The notes: generated from the letters alone by a model not told the origin. A DNA stretch of 64,000 bases from Sordariomycetes sp. S80-01Y (GCA_037042185.1 JAXQJY010000033.1:1736001-1800000), one strand, 5' to 3'. Counted from the stretch's first letter, positions 11,830-24,500 are shown. Numbers and translations: made by a program.

Positions 11830-13475
11830 CTAGCTCAGCATAGCCTTGAGTCCCTCGATCTGCTCTAGGATCCTCGCTCGGCTAGTGCCACCCTTGACTG
11901 ATCTCGACTCAACGCTTGTCTCGTAGTTGAACGTAGACATTACATCCTCTGTGAATCGATCATCAATGGCCTTCAACTGTTCAAGCGAAAGTTTGTCCAT
12001 TGGGATACCCAATTCCTCGCTCTTCGCCACCACCCGTCCTGAAATATGATGGGTCTCGCGGAAAGGTACGCCTTTTCTGACCAGGAAGTCGGCAAGGTCT
12101 GTAGCGAGAAGGGTTGGATCCAGTGCAGCCAGCATCCGCTCGGGCTGAAGAGTGAGCGTAGAGAGGATGCCATTTGCGATCTGTATACTATCAGAGACAG
12201 TCTTAACATGATCGAGCATAGGTTCCCAGCTCTCCTGGAGATCTTTGTTGTAAGTAGAGGGCAAACCCTTGTTTGTCATCATGAAGCCAGCAAGTTGACC
12301 AAAACAGCGCCCTGACTTGCCACGAAGTAACTCGAGCCCATCTGGATTCTTCTTTTGTGGCATCAAAGAAGACCCAGTAGAATAGGCATCGGCAACAACA
12401 CAAAAGCCAAACTCAGACGAGGAATATAGAATCAAGTCCTGGCTCCAGTTTGAGACGTGTCCCATGAACATACTACCCCATTGTAGGAATTCAGTGATGA
12501 AATCCCTACTAGAGACAGCGCCCATGGAGTTCCAGAGGGTACCCTCAAAACCTAGCTCCTTGGCCATCATTTCGCGATCAATATCGAAGGCATTGCCGGC
12601 TAGAGCGCCAGCACCAAGTGGGCTAGCATTTCCATGTTAGCAAGATCAGAGCGTACACAGATGCCCATAGATTTACATACCTCTGATTGACACGCCTGCA
12701 GGTCTCCCGCAGACGCTCCAAGTCACTTGCAAAGGCAAAGCCAAAAGACAAGAGCCAGGCGCTAAACCTTATAGGCATCGCACGCTGCAAGTGGGTGTAC
12801 CCAGGCATGATATGGTCGCTTTTGAGGTTAGAGAGGTGATTCCTGAATGAACAGATGGCGCTGGACTTACATCTCGCCCTCGGCACGTGCGATGATCACC
12901 TGAAGGAAGGCAACGAGTTGGTTGTCGATCTCTTGTATCCGCTCGCGCAGCCACATGCGCATATCACAGACAACTTGCTCGTTTCGGCTACGACCGGTAT
13001 GTAGCTTGCCCGCAATGTCCTTGCCGATGATTTCCCCAAGCCGACGCTCATTTGCAGTATGAATCTGTGCCCCTCTTGTTAGCCGCCTTGAACCCGGGAG
13101 GTAGATCAAGGGGTGCAGGTAGTGCCTTACATCCTCGTCGCTGGGCATTATAGTGAAGGTATTTGCATCCCACTCCTTCAGAACCTCCCCGAGACCTCGC
13201 TCTATTTCGGCGAACTCGTCGTTGGAAAGGATACCAGACTTGGCATTTGCGCGGGCAAACGCAATGCTGCCGCGGATATCTTCCTTGTACAGGAGCTTGT
13301 CGTACGGAATACTCGCGTTGTACTGGTGCATAAGAGGATCTATACCGCCTGTTATCAGTGAGGTTAGCCAGTGTACCGCATCCCAAGAATTGGTGGCTGC
13401 CGAGAGCTACTAACCTGTAAAGCGCCCACCCCAGAGCATACCCCCCATGGGGGCATTCGCGTTGTCACCGGCCAT
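11830..13475 (-). CDS. ARG4: Argininosuccinate lyase
   Basis: There are five exons on the minus strand: 13475-13415, 13348-13131, 13064-12871, 12818-12681 and 12622-11830, giving 467 residues, normal for the family. The second intron (13130-13065, 66 nt) is a multiple of three without a stop, so it reads through in frame, but removing it gives the standard [15 protein letters not shown] segment. Fumarase/lyase-superfamily features are [18 protein letters not shown] (catalytic His) and the signature [13 protein letters not shown] around residues 287-298, whose flexible loop holds the catalytic Ser. The enzyme splits argininosuccinate to arginine and fumarate, the last step of arginine synthesis and part of the urea cycle. 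[14 protein letters not shown] replaces the more common QPIRWSHWLLSHA, a mild local divergence. Fungal orthologues are cytosolic. Possible cross-pathway-control sites lie upstream. Confidence 0.96.
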
Positions 13476-13509
13476 TATGCCGCTGGGTGCGATTGTCGCG
13501 TGTAGCAAT

Positions 13510-13650
13510 TGAGTCGAATTCGCTGCCTTTCAAAGAATCAATGGTATCTGAGGCAGAGGATCTGATGGAGAAAATTACGTTGAGCTCAGGATGGGTCAGA
13601 CAAACTTGGTGGGCCGACAACGGCCGACCGCACCGCACCCTCTCGACTCA
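13510..13650. promoter_or_regulatory. Pair of GCN4/CPC1-like sites upstream of ARG4
   Basis: TGAGTCG at 13510-13516 and its exact reverse complement CGACTCA at 13644-13650 each match the GCN4/CPC1 consensus TGA(C/G)TCA at six of seven positions. They lie about 35 and 170 bases upstream of the ARG4 start, on opposite strands. Arginine genes are classic targets of cross-pathway (general amino-acid) control, which makes the pair plausible. Such 6/7 matches also occur by chance. Confidence 0.35.
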
Positions 13651-14056
13651 GGGGACAGTGCCGTCTGCGGTGGTCAAGTACGTACTCGCGCCTCGCCCCA
13701 CATACCGGTTCGCAGTCCAATTGCATCTCAGCTACGATGAAGGTGGGGCGTGCCACGGGTAGGCACGAAGCTTTGTTGGGGCAGCTTTCCGGTCGTGTAC
13801 GTGCGGTCGTCACACAGGCGTATACAGTAGTTTTGGAGAGCCTTATCATTTCCCTAGGAAGACCCTGAAGAGGTGACCATATATATGTACAGTAGATATT
13901 TGCGGATCAATATTTCACCGGTTGCGTGCCACCTTCACTCAGCGTCCAACTGTACTCTTCGTCCCCATTGACCGGAGCGCATGAGGAGTTTGAAGGGAAT
14001 ACAGTAGCATAATGTAGCGAGCTTCTCTCAAGTGGCGTTCTGCACACTCGTCACGT

Positions 14057-14097
14057 GAAAAGAAAAAGGAAAGGAAAAAGAAAGGAAAGGGAGAAAC
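14057..14097. repeat. Polypurine tract (G/A-only run)
   Basis: About 40 consecutive purines on the + strand made of AAAGG/GAAA units. It is a simple low-complexity tract with no coding meaning. Confidence 0.7.
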
Positions 14098-14321
14098 GAT
14101 GCTCATTGGACAAATCCGTTTTGATGCTACAGTGCAAACATATTTCCTCAATACCTTGATCCTGCTGGTTGTGGTGTTTTCGTCGATAAAGTTAGAAGCA
14201 ACGGCGTTGGAGGAAGAAGGGAGAAGCATGACACCCAAGGCCGCTTACCCAAGAGCGACCAGCCAAATTGAAGGAAGAAAAATAACAGAGGTTGACTAGC
14301 ATCCAGGTTCTAAGTACTGAT

Positions 14322-14346
14322 ACTAGTACTACTTGACTAGTACTAC
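14322..14346 (+). repeat. Short direct repeat ACTAGTACTAC, two copies
   Basis: Identical 11-mers at 14322-14332 and 14336-14346, with a further partial CTAGTACC copy just after. The units contain the palindromes CTAG and GTAC. Function is unknown, and it may be simple sequence. Confidence 0.6.
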
Positions 14347-17094
14347 CTAGTACCTGAGTAGGTGAGAGGTGCGAAGTGAGGTGTGATGACTGCCGCAGCA
14401 TGAGGTGAAGTTGGTAGGCAGATGAGATCTAGTCTAGCTTTTGGGCGACCTCATCCTTTCACCTACAAATTTATCCCCATTCACCCGCACGCCATCAGAC
14501 CATCTCATCGCCGTAGGTATCGTTTGCAGTATCGCTGAGTTCATCACCGCCCACCTCACGCAGAGGCCGCACAGCTGCCGCCGCCGTGTGCGCTCCAACT
14601 GCACTCTTGCCTGCCACTTCTCCCACAGCATCAGCAGCGGCGTCTTGTGAGCGCTACCTACAGGTTTGACGCACGGATCCAGCTTATCGCAGAGTGGTAA
14701 ACTGCACCTCTGATTCTTCCTAAAACAAGGGGATTGACAGACCAACAGAGAGGAGGAAGCGACATTTGACTACGGCCTCAGACTGCTGAGGTCTGACGTA
14801 TATCGCTCTGATGAATTTAACGATCCATTAACCAAGAACAACAGCCATATCGATTAACTACTGACCTAATGGCACAATTGCCTAGGAACTAACTGTACCA
14901 TATAGCCTTCGCGGTAGCTAGCCGGTAACCGTTCCGGTGAGCCTTCGAATGACTTACCCAGGTCAGACCGAGGTTCACGACCTCGAATCCGAGCAATCAG
15001 AAAGCAGCCCCCAGGGCCGCGACACGGGCATCAGATTAGATGGGGGTGGAGCTGGCTGACAAAGATTCAAGGGTCTAAACCTCAACGTGCCTTACATGAT
15101 GTTTACCTTACCGAGGGCCCGACAGTCAGCTTCACTTTCGCTTGACGCCTCTCCTTCCTCCCGTCAAGCCGCCAAGGGATTTCGTCATGGGCGAATCTGC
15201 GTCCTCACCTCGTCGCGCACTGCCGTTGTCAAGACGACGCGTAAGTGCGGGCTGCCTCTCAGACTTCGGAGAATGCGGGAACCGAAGACCATCGGAACTT
15301 GCCATAGCCTCTGGAGAGGCGCCAACGGCCACGCCTCAAACGATACTGCATTCGGGTACTCTGTCGACGATCTGATCAGTTACGCCCCATCTGCGTGCGT
15401 TTGTGATCTCGGGCATCCGTGATGATTTGTTTCGCCGGCCTAAGCCATTCCGATCCATGCATACATCTCGCTACTATCAATCGATGAACAAATCGTGACT
15501 GCCGGATCACATATGTCACGAGCCTCGCATTGAGAGCCTTGACGGCTGGATGCTTAGTGGCGGGGCCGAGGCGTCAAGCTTCTCATGGTTGACAAACTCT
15601 AGGACATCGTGTTCCGCAGACTACGCAAGCCAAGGAGGCTGGCGACAGCATTCCTAACACCGTTGGGCGGCACATCGAGAGCATCTCTCTCCACTCTTGA
15701 CAGCACGGATGCCCCTCTAGACTAATATCAGGGTTCCTCCCGACCTGGGGGCGGTTAAGGTTACGCTTAGAGTTGGGCCGGACTCAAGGATGAGCGCGCG
15801 CGCACCAGACCCATCTGCGAATGCCGCTTCACAGACTACATCCCCGTATTTCAGAGAAATTTGGGGCTGGCTGCTAAGTTCCATCCGCGATAGGTGGAAA
15901 GGGGTCTTGTCCACCCGATCCACTTTGCCAGCATTGCTCCGTCTCGATGAGAATGTCCTTGGCAGACGACTGTGACGGCAAGAAGGATTTCAACCCCACC
16001 GAAATTTGGTGTCTCGGACGTCGTTGAGTATTCACTCTCATGATACGCCACCATTCATCACGGTTCCCAACCATCTTTGCTTCGTACAGGTGCAACCGTG
16101 AGAAGTTGAAACAGACTGTGCTGTGCATCCGGCTGCCACGGGTCTGAGTGGGCAACCAAGGGACAGAAACATTTGTCATTGCTTCCGTTTCTCTCGCTGT
16201 TTCTCGCAGTCGCCACGAGTCCGAGTCCCGGTCCCCTTGGGGCTAAGCGCATGCCGTGGGCACCTCGATTCGACCCCTGATCCTGAGGAGTAATGCCGGA
16301 ATCTCTTGGCATCTTTGCGCAGCAACAGGCATGCAGTGGATGCAAAAGTGGCTTCCGATCCATCAAGTCAGTCCTGCCAGGCGCATCGGAAAGGTTGCTG
16401 CGGCGTTGGGTGCCATTTGAACCGCCCGCAAAGTTTACAAGCTTCAAAGTCTCTTTCGACGCGAGCGTTCAGAGGGACGTTGGACACGTTGGATCGTTTG
16501 GCTGCCTCTTGCAGCCTGCCTGCAAGACAAAGCTTAACCCTATGGCGCCCCTCACGTTGTTCTGCCGCTATACCTCCATCCGTGTCATCATGAACCACGC
16601 TTAATCCAAATAAGCATGCAGCGCTATGCCTCCTTTTGGCCTAGCTGGATCTTGGTGATCCACCCCCCGCCCGGCATCTCGCACATCCGCCGGTAGACCA
16701 CTCCACCGACTGCACGTTTCGACGATCCCTTGGGAGCCCTCTTAGAGCATTGTTGGTCCAGTCTCCCACCACACATCGTATTAATCTCCGCGCAAAGGCA
16801 ATTGGCAAGTCAGAAGCCACTGACGACGCCGCGACTTACCCCAACGCGGATCCCTTGCAGCCCAATTGCTACTTCTCTTGGCATAGGAACGTAGGCAGGG
16901 TGCTAACGCTGTCTCCTCATGTCTCTCGTGCTTGCGCCTCCTCGTATATCCTCCGGAAGCTTCAGATCGCCGGCTTGGCTAAGAGCTTTGTCACTACTGA
17001 CTGTGATTTCATGACAGGGAGCTGACGGCAGCATGCGTGGAGGAGTGGGTAACGGTTGAGGGGACCGGCTTCTTCGGTCATCGTAGTGTTGTGG

Positions 17095-17102
17095 TTATAT
17101 AA
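17095..17102 (+). promoter_or_regulatory. TATA-box-like element of the CHRD protein gene
   Basis: TTATATAA stands alone in GC-balanced sequence about 120 bases before the start codon at 17220, a fitting place for a TATA element. The abundance of C/T and CCA between it and the ATG resembles a fungal leader. No experimental support is visible. Confidence 0.4.
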
Positions 17103-17219
17103 CCAGGCTGTCACTTCCTCATAGAACTCCCATCCATTCTCTCTCTCATCCCCAACAAGCACCTCTTCCAGACCATCTAAGACCCTTGATTCCCTCGACA
17201 TCTTCTCCCAACCGTCAAA

Positions 17220-17895
17220 ATGAAGTCCGCCGCCATTGCCACCGCCGTCCTCGCTGCCGCCGCCCAGGCCAGCCCCCTCCTCAACCTTGGTAACAAGGAC
17301 GACAGCAAGAAGGGCGGTCTCCTCGGCCTCGGTCTCGACCTGAACCTTGACCTCGACCTCGACCTCGAGCTTGGTCTCGGTGGCGGAAAGACCGACTACT
17401 TCACCTCCACCTACGTCGTCATTGCCACCCCTGACCAGGTCGTCGACTCCGAGAACCAATTCACCGGCGGTCTCAAGGGCGCCAAGGGCATCTACAAGTT
17501 CGGTATCAACTCCAAGGACGACACCATCTGCTACAAGATCACCCTCTTCGGCTTCGAGGGCGACTACGAGTCCCCTGCCAACACTGCCACCCACATCCAC
17601 GAGGGTGACAAGGGCATGACCGGTCCTCCTCGGTAAGCCTTCCCAATCCTCAACCTCATCTGGCGGTAACACTAACATTTGCTGCAGCATTGCCTTCCCC
17701 AACCCCAAGGGTGACAAGATCCGCACCAGCAAGGGCTGCCTCAAGGGTCCCTTCGAGACCGGTGTCATCAGCGATGGCAAGGACACTGGCGCTGGCTTCA
17801 CCCTGAAGCAGATCGAGGATAGCCCCGAGTCCTTCAACGCCGACGTGCACTCCTCCAAGGCCGTCCCTGGCGCCGTCCGTGGCCAGCTCCACTAA
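17220..17895 (+). CDS. Small secreted CHRD-domain-like protein
   Basis: Exons are 17220-17632 and 17688-17895, giving 206 residues. A 55-nt intron splits an Arg codon inside the sequence GPPRIAFPNP. Residues 1-18 form a clear signal peptide ending in AQAS. Residues about 34-53 alternate Leu with Asp, Gly or Asn (LGLDLNLDLDLDLELGLG), encoded by an imperfect CGACCT/CTCGAC hexamer run. The rest, with FTGGLKGAKG, THIHEGDKGMTGPPR and a final GAVRGQLH, matches the CHRD pattern in which H-I-H-x-G precedes a GP turn. CHRD-like proteins in fungi are secreted and mostly of unknown role. There are no GPI or membrane signals, so it is probably released to the medium or wall. Strong codon bias toward C-ending codons suggests high expression. 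Confidence 0.88.
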
Positions 17896-19394
17896 GCTCA
17901 TCTCCCGAAGCATGGCTCGTCTATTAAGTGGAGATAGACCGGGCTGCATTGGATTTTCTCGACAATCGCAGGAGTCTGGGTTTTGATTCTTTGGATAGGG
18001 ATCAAGTGCTGATTTCCTCATACTCTCGCAAGGAGTGTCTGTCATATCTACATATATAATTGCTGTACACGATTGTCGATTAATATAACTAATGATGACA
18101 TTGATGTTCTCTGAAGCAGTGAAGTTGGTGTTGCCGCATTGGCAGATTGCCTGTATGCTACGGTCCTCGGGTTCATGTTGATACCAAAGTTGGCTTTGAC
18201 TTGAATGCGCCTGTCGAGTGCCATTTCGAGCCTGGGAACTTGACGCACGAATTGCGTAGAACGATGTGAGTGCTGAGAAATCTATCTAGAACTTCAAACG
18301 CTACTGTTTATCGACAGAAGCAGGCGACTTGCAGTGGTATATATCTGACGTGCATTGCCAAGGAGGTTGGCATCGCACAAGCCCCCGGTAGTTGGAAAGA
18401 TGGTGTCGACGCCTGCACACATGGCCACCATCACGTCTGGGGCCGCTGTCCTTATCGAAACCATGTGCTGCGCAAGGCTGCGGCAGGTCAGTGCAGGAGA
18501 ATTGACAAGGCTGTGCCGAAGAGCTACTGGAGACGGCCGAGAGGTTGCCATCATGGATCACGAGTGGGGCATGGTGAAATAAGCTTAAGTTTCGGGGATA
18601 GGGGCCCCTTGGGTGGTGGGTTTCCCCTTGCCTGTCTAGGGAATCTATCTAGACCTGGCCTCGTCATTACGGAGCGTACCAAACATCTTTTTTCTTATCG
18701 CATGGATCGACTGAAGCCTGCAGTGCTTCTATAGGCAGGTATCCGTTGGGCTGGGGGGCAGGGTACGACTGCCCACGTGAGCAGCCGCAGTCTCGCGCAG
18801 CTTGGGGGAAAAGCTGGGCCTTTGGAATCGAATCATCATCATCTGTTCTGCCCCATTGAGCTGATGTGACCACGAGTTCTTATCGTGTCCTTGGCAGACG
18901 CATAGGAGGCAGCCCAGCCCCCTCAGCCTCGGAGTACCCAGTCTTTGTCGGGTTGAACCAGTGAGGTCCTCGTACCGGGGGCCAAGACCGAGCATTGCCA
19001 CTGTGGTGGCGGGCGTGCGACGCTGGACCTCCTGGTGCGGAGGTCGAGGCCCGTGTTTGGAATCGCATCTCAGACACCTCATAAAACCTCCACCTGACAG
19101 GACAGGACTCTGCCATCTTTCTGATCCGCCTGATCGAGCTCCATCTCAAACCCCATTCCCCACGACCTTCCAGAAGCTCAAAGATAGCGTGGCCTCGCAA
19201 TCTGCATTCCACGGCCGTCGCTACATTCCAAGTCCGCCGTTGCGCTGGGCTTGCCGACGCAAACGACTTGAACCGAGCGACTCCATACGAGCCGAACCAG
19301 CCGGCAGAGGCAACATCATCCTCGCCCTCCCGAGTCTCGAGACCCGTCAAAGGTCAAAGACACTACACCTCACCTCAGCCTGCACGAACCGGAC
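17896..19394. other. 1.5-kb intergenic interval
   Basis: The first 170 bases contain AT-rich 3'-end sequence (ACATATATAATTG near 18050). The rest has only short, unsupported frames on both strands. No RNA gene or repeat was recognised. Confidence 0.55.
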
Positions 19395-19844
19395 ATGGCT
19401 GAAGACGACGACGACGGCCAAAGACGCTGGGCCATGCTCGACCGCCCCTACGCCTACGTAATATTCCCCCTCATCATCGTCTTCATCATCTTCTTCGTCA
19501 TCATCATTCTCTACAACCGCCGTCGCCGCCGTCGCCACTTCGCCCTGCACGGACACAACTGGCCCGGCGGTCGCGAGAATCCGCACGCACACATCCCAGC
19601 TGCTGAGCGCCGGCGCCGACCACGAAGAGACAACCGCTGGGGTCCCTGGGGCGCGACGCGGAGCCAGGAGGGCTTGAACGAGCTGGGAGAGGCGCCGCCG
19701 CCGTACGATGGGAAGAGGGACGGGACCGTCAGGGAGCAGGAGTTGCGGGATCTGGAGAGGGGTGAGGGGACAAGGCCTCCGGAGTACATTACCGAGCCGG
19801 GGCCTGCGGTTGTGAGGGAGGGCGGCACTGCCAGATACGGCTGA
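19395..19844 (+). CDS. Single-pass membrane protein with two PPxY motifs, RCR-like
   Basis: An intronless gene of 149 residues. An acidic N-terminus (MAEDDDDG) is followed by RPYAYVIFP and one membrane span at about 20-40, then six arginines (42-47), which implies that the long C-terminal part is cytosolic. The tail holds two WW-domain ligands, PPPY (101-104) and PPEY (128-131). This order (short N-terminus, span, Arg cluster, PY motifs) is that of the fungal RCR family (yeast Rcr1/Rcr2, Congo red resistance), which acts with the Rsp5 ubiquitin ligase in sorting of membrane proteins and chitin-related wall traits. Similarity is by architecture and local pattern only. It could instead be another Rsp5 adaptor. 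Confidence 0.7.
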   Translation: MAEDDDDGQRRWAMLDRPYAYVIFPLIIVFIIFFVIIILYNRRRRRRHFALHGHNWPGGRENPHAHIPAAERRRRPRRDNRWGPWGATRSQEGLNELGEAPPPYDGKRDGTVREQELRDLERGEGTRPPEYITEPGPAVVREGGTARYG

Positions 19845-21505
19845 GGCTGTAATGGAAGGCCCCTGCCTTGTTTTGCTCTATTCAACATATGTTTGTAATC
19901 GATACCCGGGCATAGCGAGTTGATTTCCGTATCATGTTTGGGAGCAATGAAGTGCTTATAATCGACCCGGGCCAAAATCTCTGCTCATTTAGAAAGGTGC
20001 TGCACTAAGATCTCTTGGAAGCATTCGTGGATGATACCACTCTGGGGAGCGGAACATGGCAGGTGTAGTACGGTGAGGTTCCCACCAGTGTGTTACCCCA
20101 ACGGCATCTGGCTTTTTATAGCACTTGTTGCGCAATGTCTCCGACTACCCCCTGCGAGATAGCCCATATGACGAGAGATTGGAGACCGAAATACATGTCA
20201 AGGCGTCTTGCACGTGAAAGAGCATCTTACGTAGTCTCGTAAAGCTGAGGATGGTGGTACAGGGTACTCAGCGTGCGAGCTCGCTAGGACAAGGGGCTCC
20301 TGTGCAGATCATATGGTCTTTGAGCCGCCATACCGGACAAGGCAGCACTGGATTGGCAGGACACACAGGCTCGTCCCAGGAGCTAGCTTGCGTTCCCACT
20401 GGAGGCTTGATTTGGGGTAGTCCGATGCAAGCAGTGGTAGCAGTGGCGACACCGTGAGAGGATAACAGGCTTTCAAGAGCTGAGTGCTTGACAACGGGCT
20501 TTCTGTCTACCCTACACCGCCGAATTGGCCCAAAATGCCCACTGGCAGGTGGAGGAACCCCTGCATCTCCAACCCCAACCTCCCCCCTTCTCACCACCAT
20601 GATTGGACGGTTCCATCGGCAACGCCAACTCATCATCCCCAGCCGCACTGGCAACTGGTCAATCGTCGAGGGAGCCCATAAACAAAGTGCAAGCCGCCCC
20701 GAGTGACGGTTGGGCATCCAGAACGTTCACCTCGAGACTTTGCCGCCGCTGCCCGACAGAACCTCTCGCCTGCGAAGCTTTGCATTACCTACCGTGACGT
20801 ACAGGCTGCGGGTTTGCGCAACAGTGGGTGACCAGTAGCAGCAACAGTGGCAGCGCTCGGTAGCAGCAGCAGCAGCAAACAGCGAGGCGAAGGATTGGAG
20901 AGGACGAAGCCGAGCAAGTGATTTGCGGGCTCCAGCAGCATCCTTGTCGCCCGTCACGGCGTCGCCCGCCAACGGGAGAGGAAGAGACCCGCCATCGTTG
21001 CCGTTGCTGCGGTTGCAACCATCCCAGCCCAGCCCACTTTCAGAGCAGTAACCGTGACTGCTGCCAGCCTGCCATCGACGGCTCGCCCGCCCCGATCCAC
21101 ACCACCTTGCCCAACCTCTACCGGTCCCCGTCACCTTCAACTCACAAGCCGGTTCAGTTCGACATCCCGCAGAGCTCCCAACGCTCTGGTCAGACTGTCT
21201 TGGACCAGGAATCGCGACGGGGTTTGGCATTGCGCCCGGTTGGTTTCCCTTGTGTGAGTTCCTCCTCAATGCTGCGACTCCGTCCTCATCCATGTGGCGA
21301 TTGTCTGAGACTGACGGGTTCTCCCAGAATTTCCTCTAGCAAGCACAATAAGCCTTCATTTTCGCCCATGTCTTAACATCAAAAGCCTGGTCGCACCCCC
21401 TTTTCACCCCTTCAACCCGGCCTCTTTGTCGCGGGGAACGAGAAGCGACCCAACAGCATCAGCGCATTCCCTTCGCCGGGTTGTCGCTCTGCCCACCGCA
21501 TCAAC
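19845..21505. other. 1.7-kb intergenic interval with CAG-rich leader
   Basis: It contains the 3' flank of the PPxY protein gene and the promoter and leader of the large disordered-protein gene. CAG/GCAACAG runs near 20820-20880 are simple sequence. Frames across 20727-21376 occur on both strands and look like by-products of GC-rich, CAG-rich DNA. Confidence 0.5.
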
Positions 21506-24500
21506 ATGGGCGTCGACTCCAAAAAAGCTCCACCCCTTCCTGCCCCGACCGAGACCGACACAACAACACCCACCGAGCTCACTTCAACTGAGCTTTCAAA
21601 ACCCGGGGACGAGAAGTCATCCTACTCAATTCCCGACGACGGCACACCCGTCACCATCCGTACGCGCGGCCACAAGGCCAACAAGTCGCAAACATCGCTC
21701 CTGATCGAGTACTTCGAAGGCAGCCGCTCGTCCAACCCCAACCCTAACGAGTCCGGTTCCAGATCTGAGCGACGACCGAGCGTCCGTGTGCGCCTGACAC
21801 CCTCTCGCAAAGGCAAAGGCGACCACCTGCAGGTGACTGAGAGCTCCCGCAAGGCTTCCTTGACTCGCCGAATCCCCCTCGACCAGGGAACAGCGTCTCG
21901 CCAGATTGAATTTCTTGACGGCGGTGGTGGCGAGGACGCCGATAGCATGGCATCATCCTATGCATCTGCGACGGAAGAGTCCAATGTCTCGAGGAATCCC
22001 ATAGATATTGAGATCGATCCCCGCGCCTACCGACGACGGCGCCCGGCGAGCCCGCTCATCCCTTCCAACGAGAGCTATGCGCCTGTTGATGCATCCGAGA
22101 TCTCAGCAATCCCTGCTGACAGCTTTCTCGATGGCTCAGGTCCGGGTACTGACCTGAAGACTTCCGACCGCTCTCGCGGCGAGACGTTGGCTACTGCTGC
22201 AGGCGCAGGCGCCCTGGCAGGTGCTGCTGCAAATCAAATCAGTAGCAGCAAAAGAAGAGAGCGTGTCAAGATAGCCGACAAGCCAAGATCGGAGAAATCA
22301 GACAGGAAACGCCGCTCTAAAAGTAGGACGAGCAGCGTTAGCGACCAACCGCAACGAGAAGAACGATCGTCCCGCCAGCGTTCCAGTCGCGGCCAACCGG
22401 AATCCGCTGTCTCAGGCGCCGAGTCTAGCCTACTGTCGTCCCAACTGACGCCGAGCCACCGCTCATTGGGCGCGCATTCCGAACGATCAGATGCGTCCAA
22501 AACCTCAATCAACAACCCAAAGTTGCTGGAGACGGTCGAGGATGCCATTCGCAGATTGATACTCCCAGAGCTCAGTGCTCTCAAGCGCGAGCAGAGCAAG
22601 CGCGAGACCAGACGTGGGTCTCTTACATCAACGGGAACATCCGTCTCCCGAGAAGACCTGACCACTCCGGACCGCAGGCGGTCCTCGGGGCAGCGAAGTG
22701 ACGGCAAGCGGCGTAACCGGGAAGCTCGCCATGTGTACGGAGATGGTTCGCCCCACAGCATCAGCCGCGACTCACTCAACGAGGATTATGACTACGACTA
22801 CGCAGCTGACAATGCGGATCCCACAACACCAAAGCGTAGCGGCGCGGGTGATATGCTCAAGGCTGCTGCAGCTGGCGCAGCGCTTAGCAAGGGATTATCT
22901 GCGTTCGACGACAAGTCCCAATCTGAAGATCGCAGCAGGCGTGACAGGCGGCGACGGAGGACAGAAACCGCCAGGAGTCGGAGCTTGGGCCGAGATCGCT
23001 ATGCTGAAGAGTATGAGGACGATGACCAGCCGGCTCCCGCGCCCCCAATGCCGCTCATGAGCGATGTCAATCCTTCTGATTTGACAAGAACATCTATCTT
23101 AACCGCTGATTCAGAAAGACCTCATTCAGCAAGCGAGGAGAGGGGAATGCCCGATCAAGACCGCTCTGTTTCGACAAGCCTGACACAGGCTATCGGCACG
23201 AGCCACGCCAATGTTTCCCACGGAGATTTGACCGCTTTGCCACGTGGTCAAGCGGACTACGTCGAGGAGTATGATGCCGATGAGTTCGGACGCAAGATTC
23301 CTGTAGGACATCGGGACGAGTATTACGACGATCAGGACCAGTACTCTGACCATGGCGACTACCCCGAACGAACATTTGAGGATGAGTACTACAGCACTCA
23401 AGATGTGCCGCCTCCTTTGAAGTACGTTCCTTACCAAGCCGGAGCTCGTGGCTTGAGCCCAATTCCCAGCGTGTCGGGCTACACCGAGGGCGGCAGTGAA
23501 GTACAGCAGCCGCGCAATTCGCAAAGCCTTTCTGCTAGTGGCGAGGCCTACCCGTCCCCCGACAAGTCACTGCATCGCGATGGCTATGGCGGATCCGCCC
23601 ACTCCCTCAACTCAGTGCCTAGCAACATGCGAAGCCGGGAGTTTGATCATGTTTCTGCCGACGAAGGCGACTATCGGAACACCATGTACACCGAGGATAG
23701 TGAGCTTGGCACAGCATCTGGACAGGCTGTCCGCGGTGTCGGCGCCAATCCCAACGTCGTGCACCCCTCAAGTGGTGTCGAGTCCAACGTGGCATCTTTG
23801 GTGGACGGTTCCATGCTGGATCAATCTGTGCTGACCAGCGGCTCATATGGCCAGCGCGACTCAAACCTATCATACGACCAACGAACCCAAAGCAGCCGTG
23901 GGGTCAGCCCGGAGAAGCGCTCTGTGAACGACGAAAGGCACTCAACTCCCGGCGCACAATCTCAAGAACAGTCGCATGAGTATTCAGAGTACGAGCTGGA
24001 CGAGCACGGCCGTAAGGTAGCCACCCGGTCCAGATACCGCCAATCACCCACCGCGTCCGAGGCTGCTATCACCGCCGGCGCCGTTGGGGCAGCTGCAGCT
24101 GCGTTGAAGGCAGCCCAGGAAAGGAAACAGGCTCATGTCGAGGATGGATCGGAGAATTGGGTGCCCGCTGGCGTTGGCCGGAACAAGTCCTTCAAAGAGC
24201 GCACCATGGAGGGCTACGAACCTAGGAATACTCCCGCCCACAGCATCGATCGATTCTCGTATGACGAGCCAAAGCTGGGCGCCACGGGCTTGCCGGACAT
24301 GAACGACCCGATGCCAGAAATCGGCTACGTTGACGACGATGCGCAGACCAACCCCTCCATCGTTCAAGATCGCTTAGATGGTGCCTATGATGACGGTTCA
24401 ATCTCCGGACGGGCTACGCCGACCCAACGCAGCGTTATTGATCAGGGCCAACAAACGCCAACCAAGACCGGCACACCTAGTGGCCGTGGTCTTGGTATTA

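Larger units (their letters stand above)
13476..17219. other. 3.7-kb gene-free interval
   Basis: This is one of the longest stretches without a supportable gene. Open frames are short, contradictory between strands and end without splice continuation. Composition changes along it: a polypurine run near 14057-14097, a repeated ACTAGTACTAC near 14322-14346, and otherwise mixed GC. I see no terminal inverted repeats, transposase or reverse-transcriptase motifs. The last 250 bases serve as the promoter of the CHRD protein gene. Confidence 0.5.

Noticed and set aside
13476-17219. Hidden transposon relic in the 3.7-kb gene-free stretch
   Set aside because: No terminal repeats, target duplications, transposase or polymerase motifs, nor the AT-rich bias of RIP-mutated repeats were seen.
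16962-17858. 298-codon minus-strand open frame
   Set aside because: It is antisense to the CHRD protein gene and exists because of that gene's strong codon bias (C-ending codons). It has no motifs.
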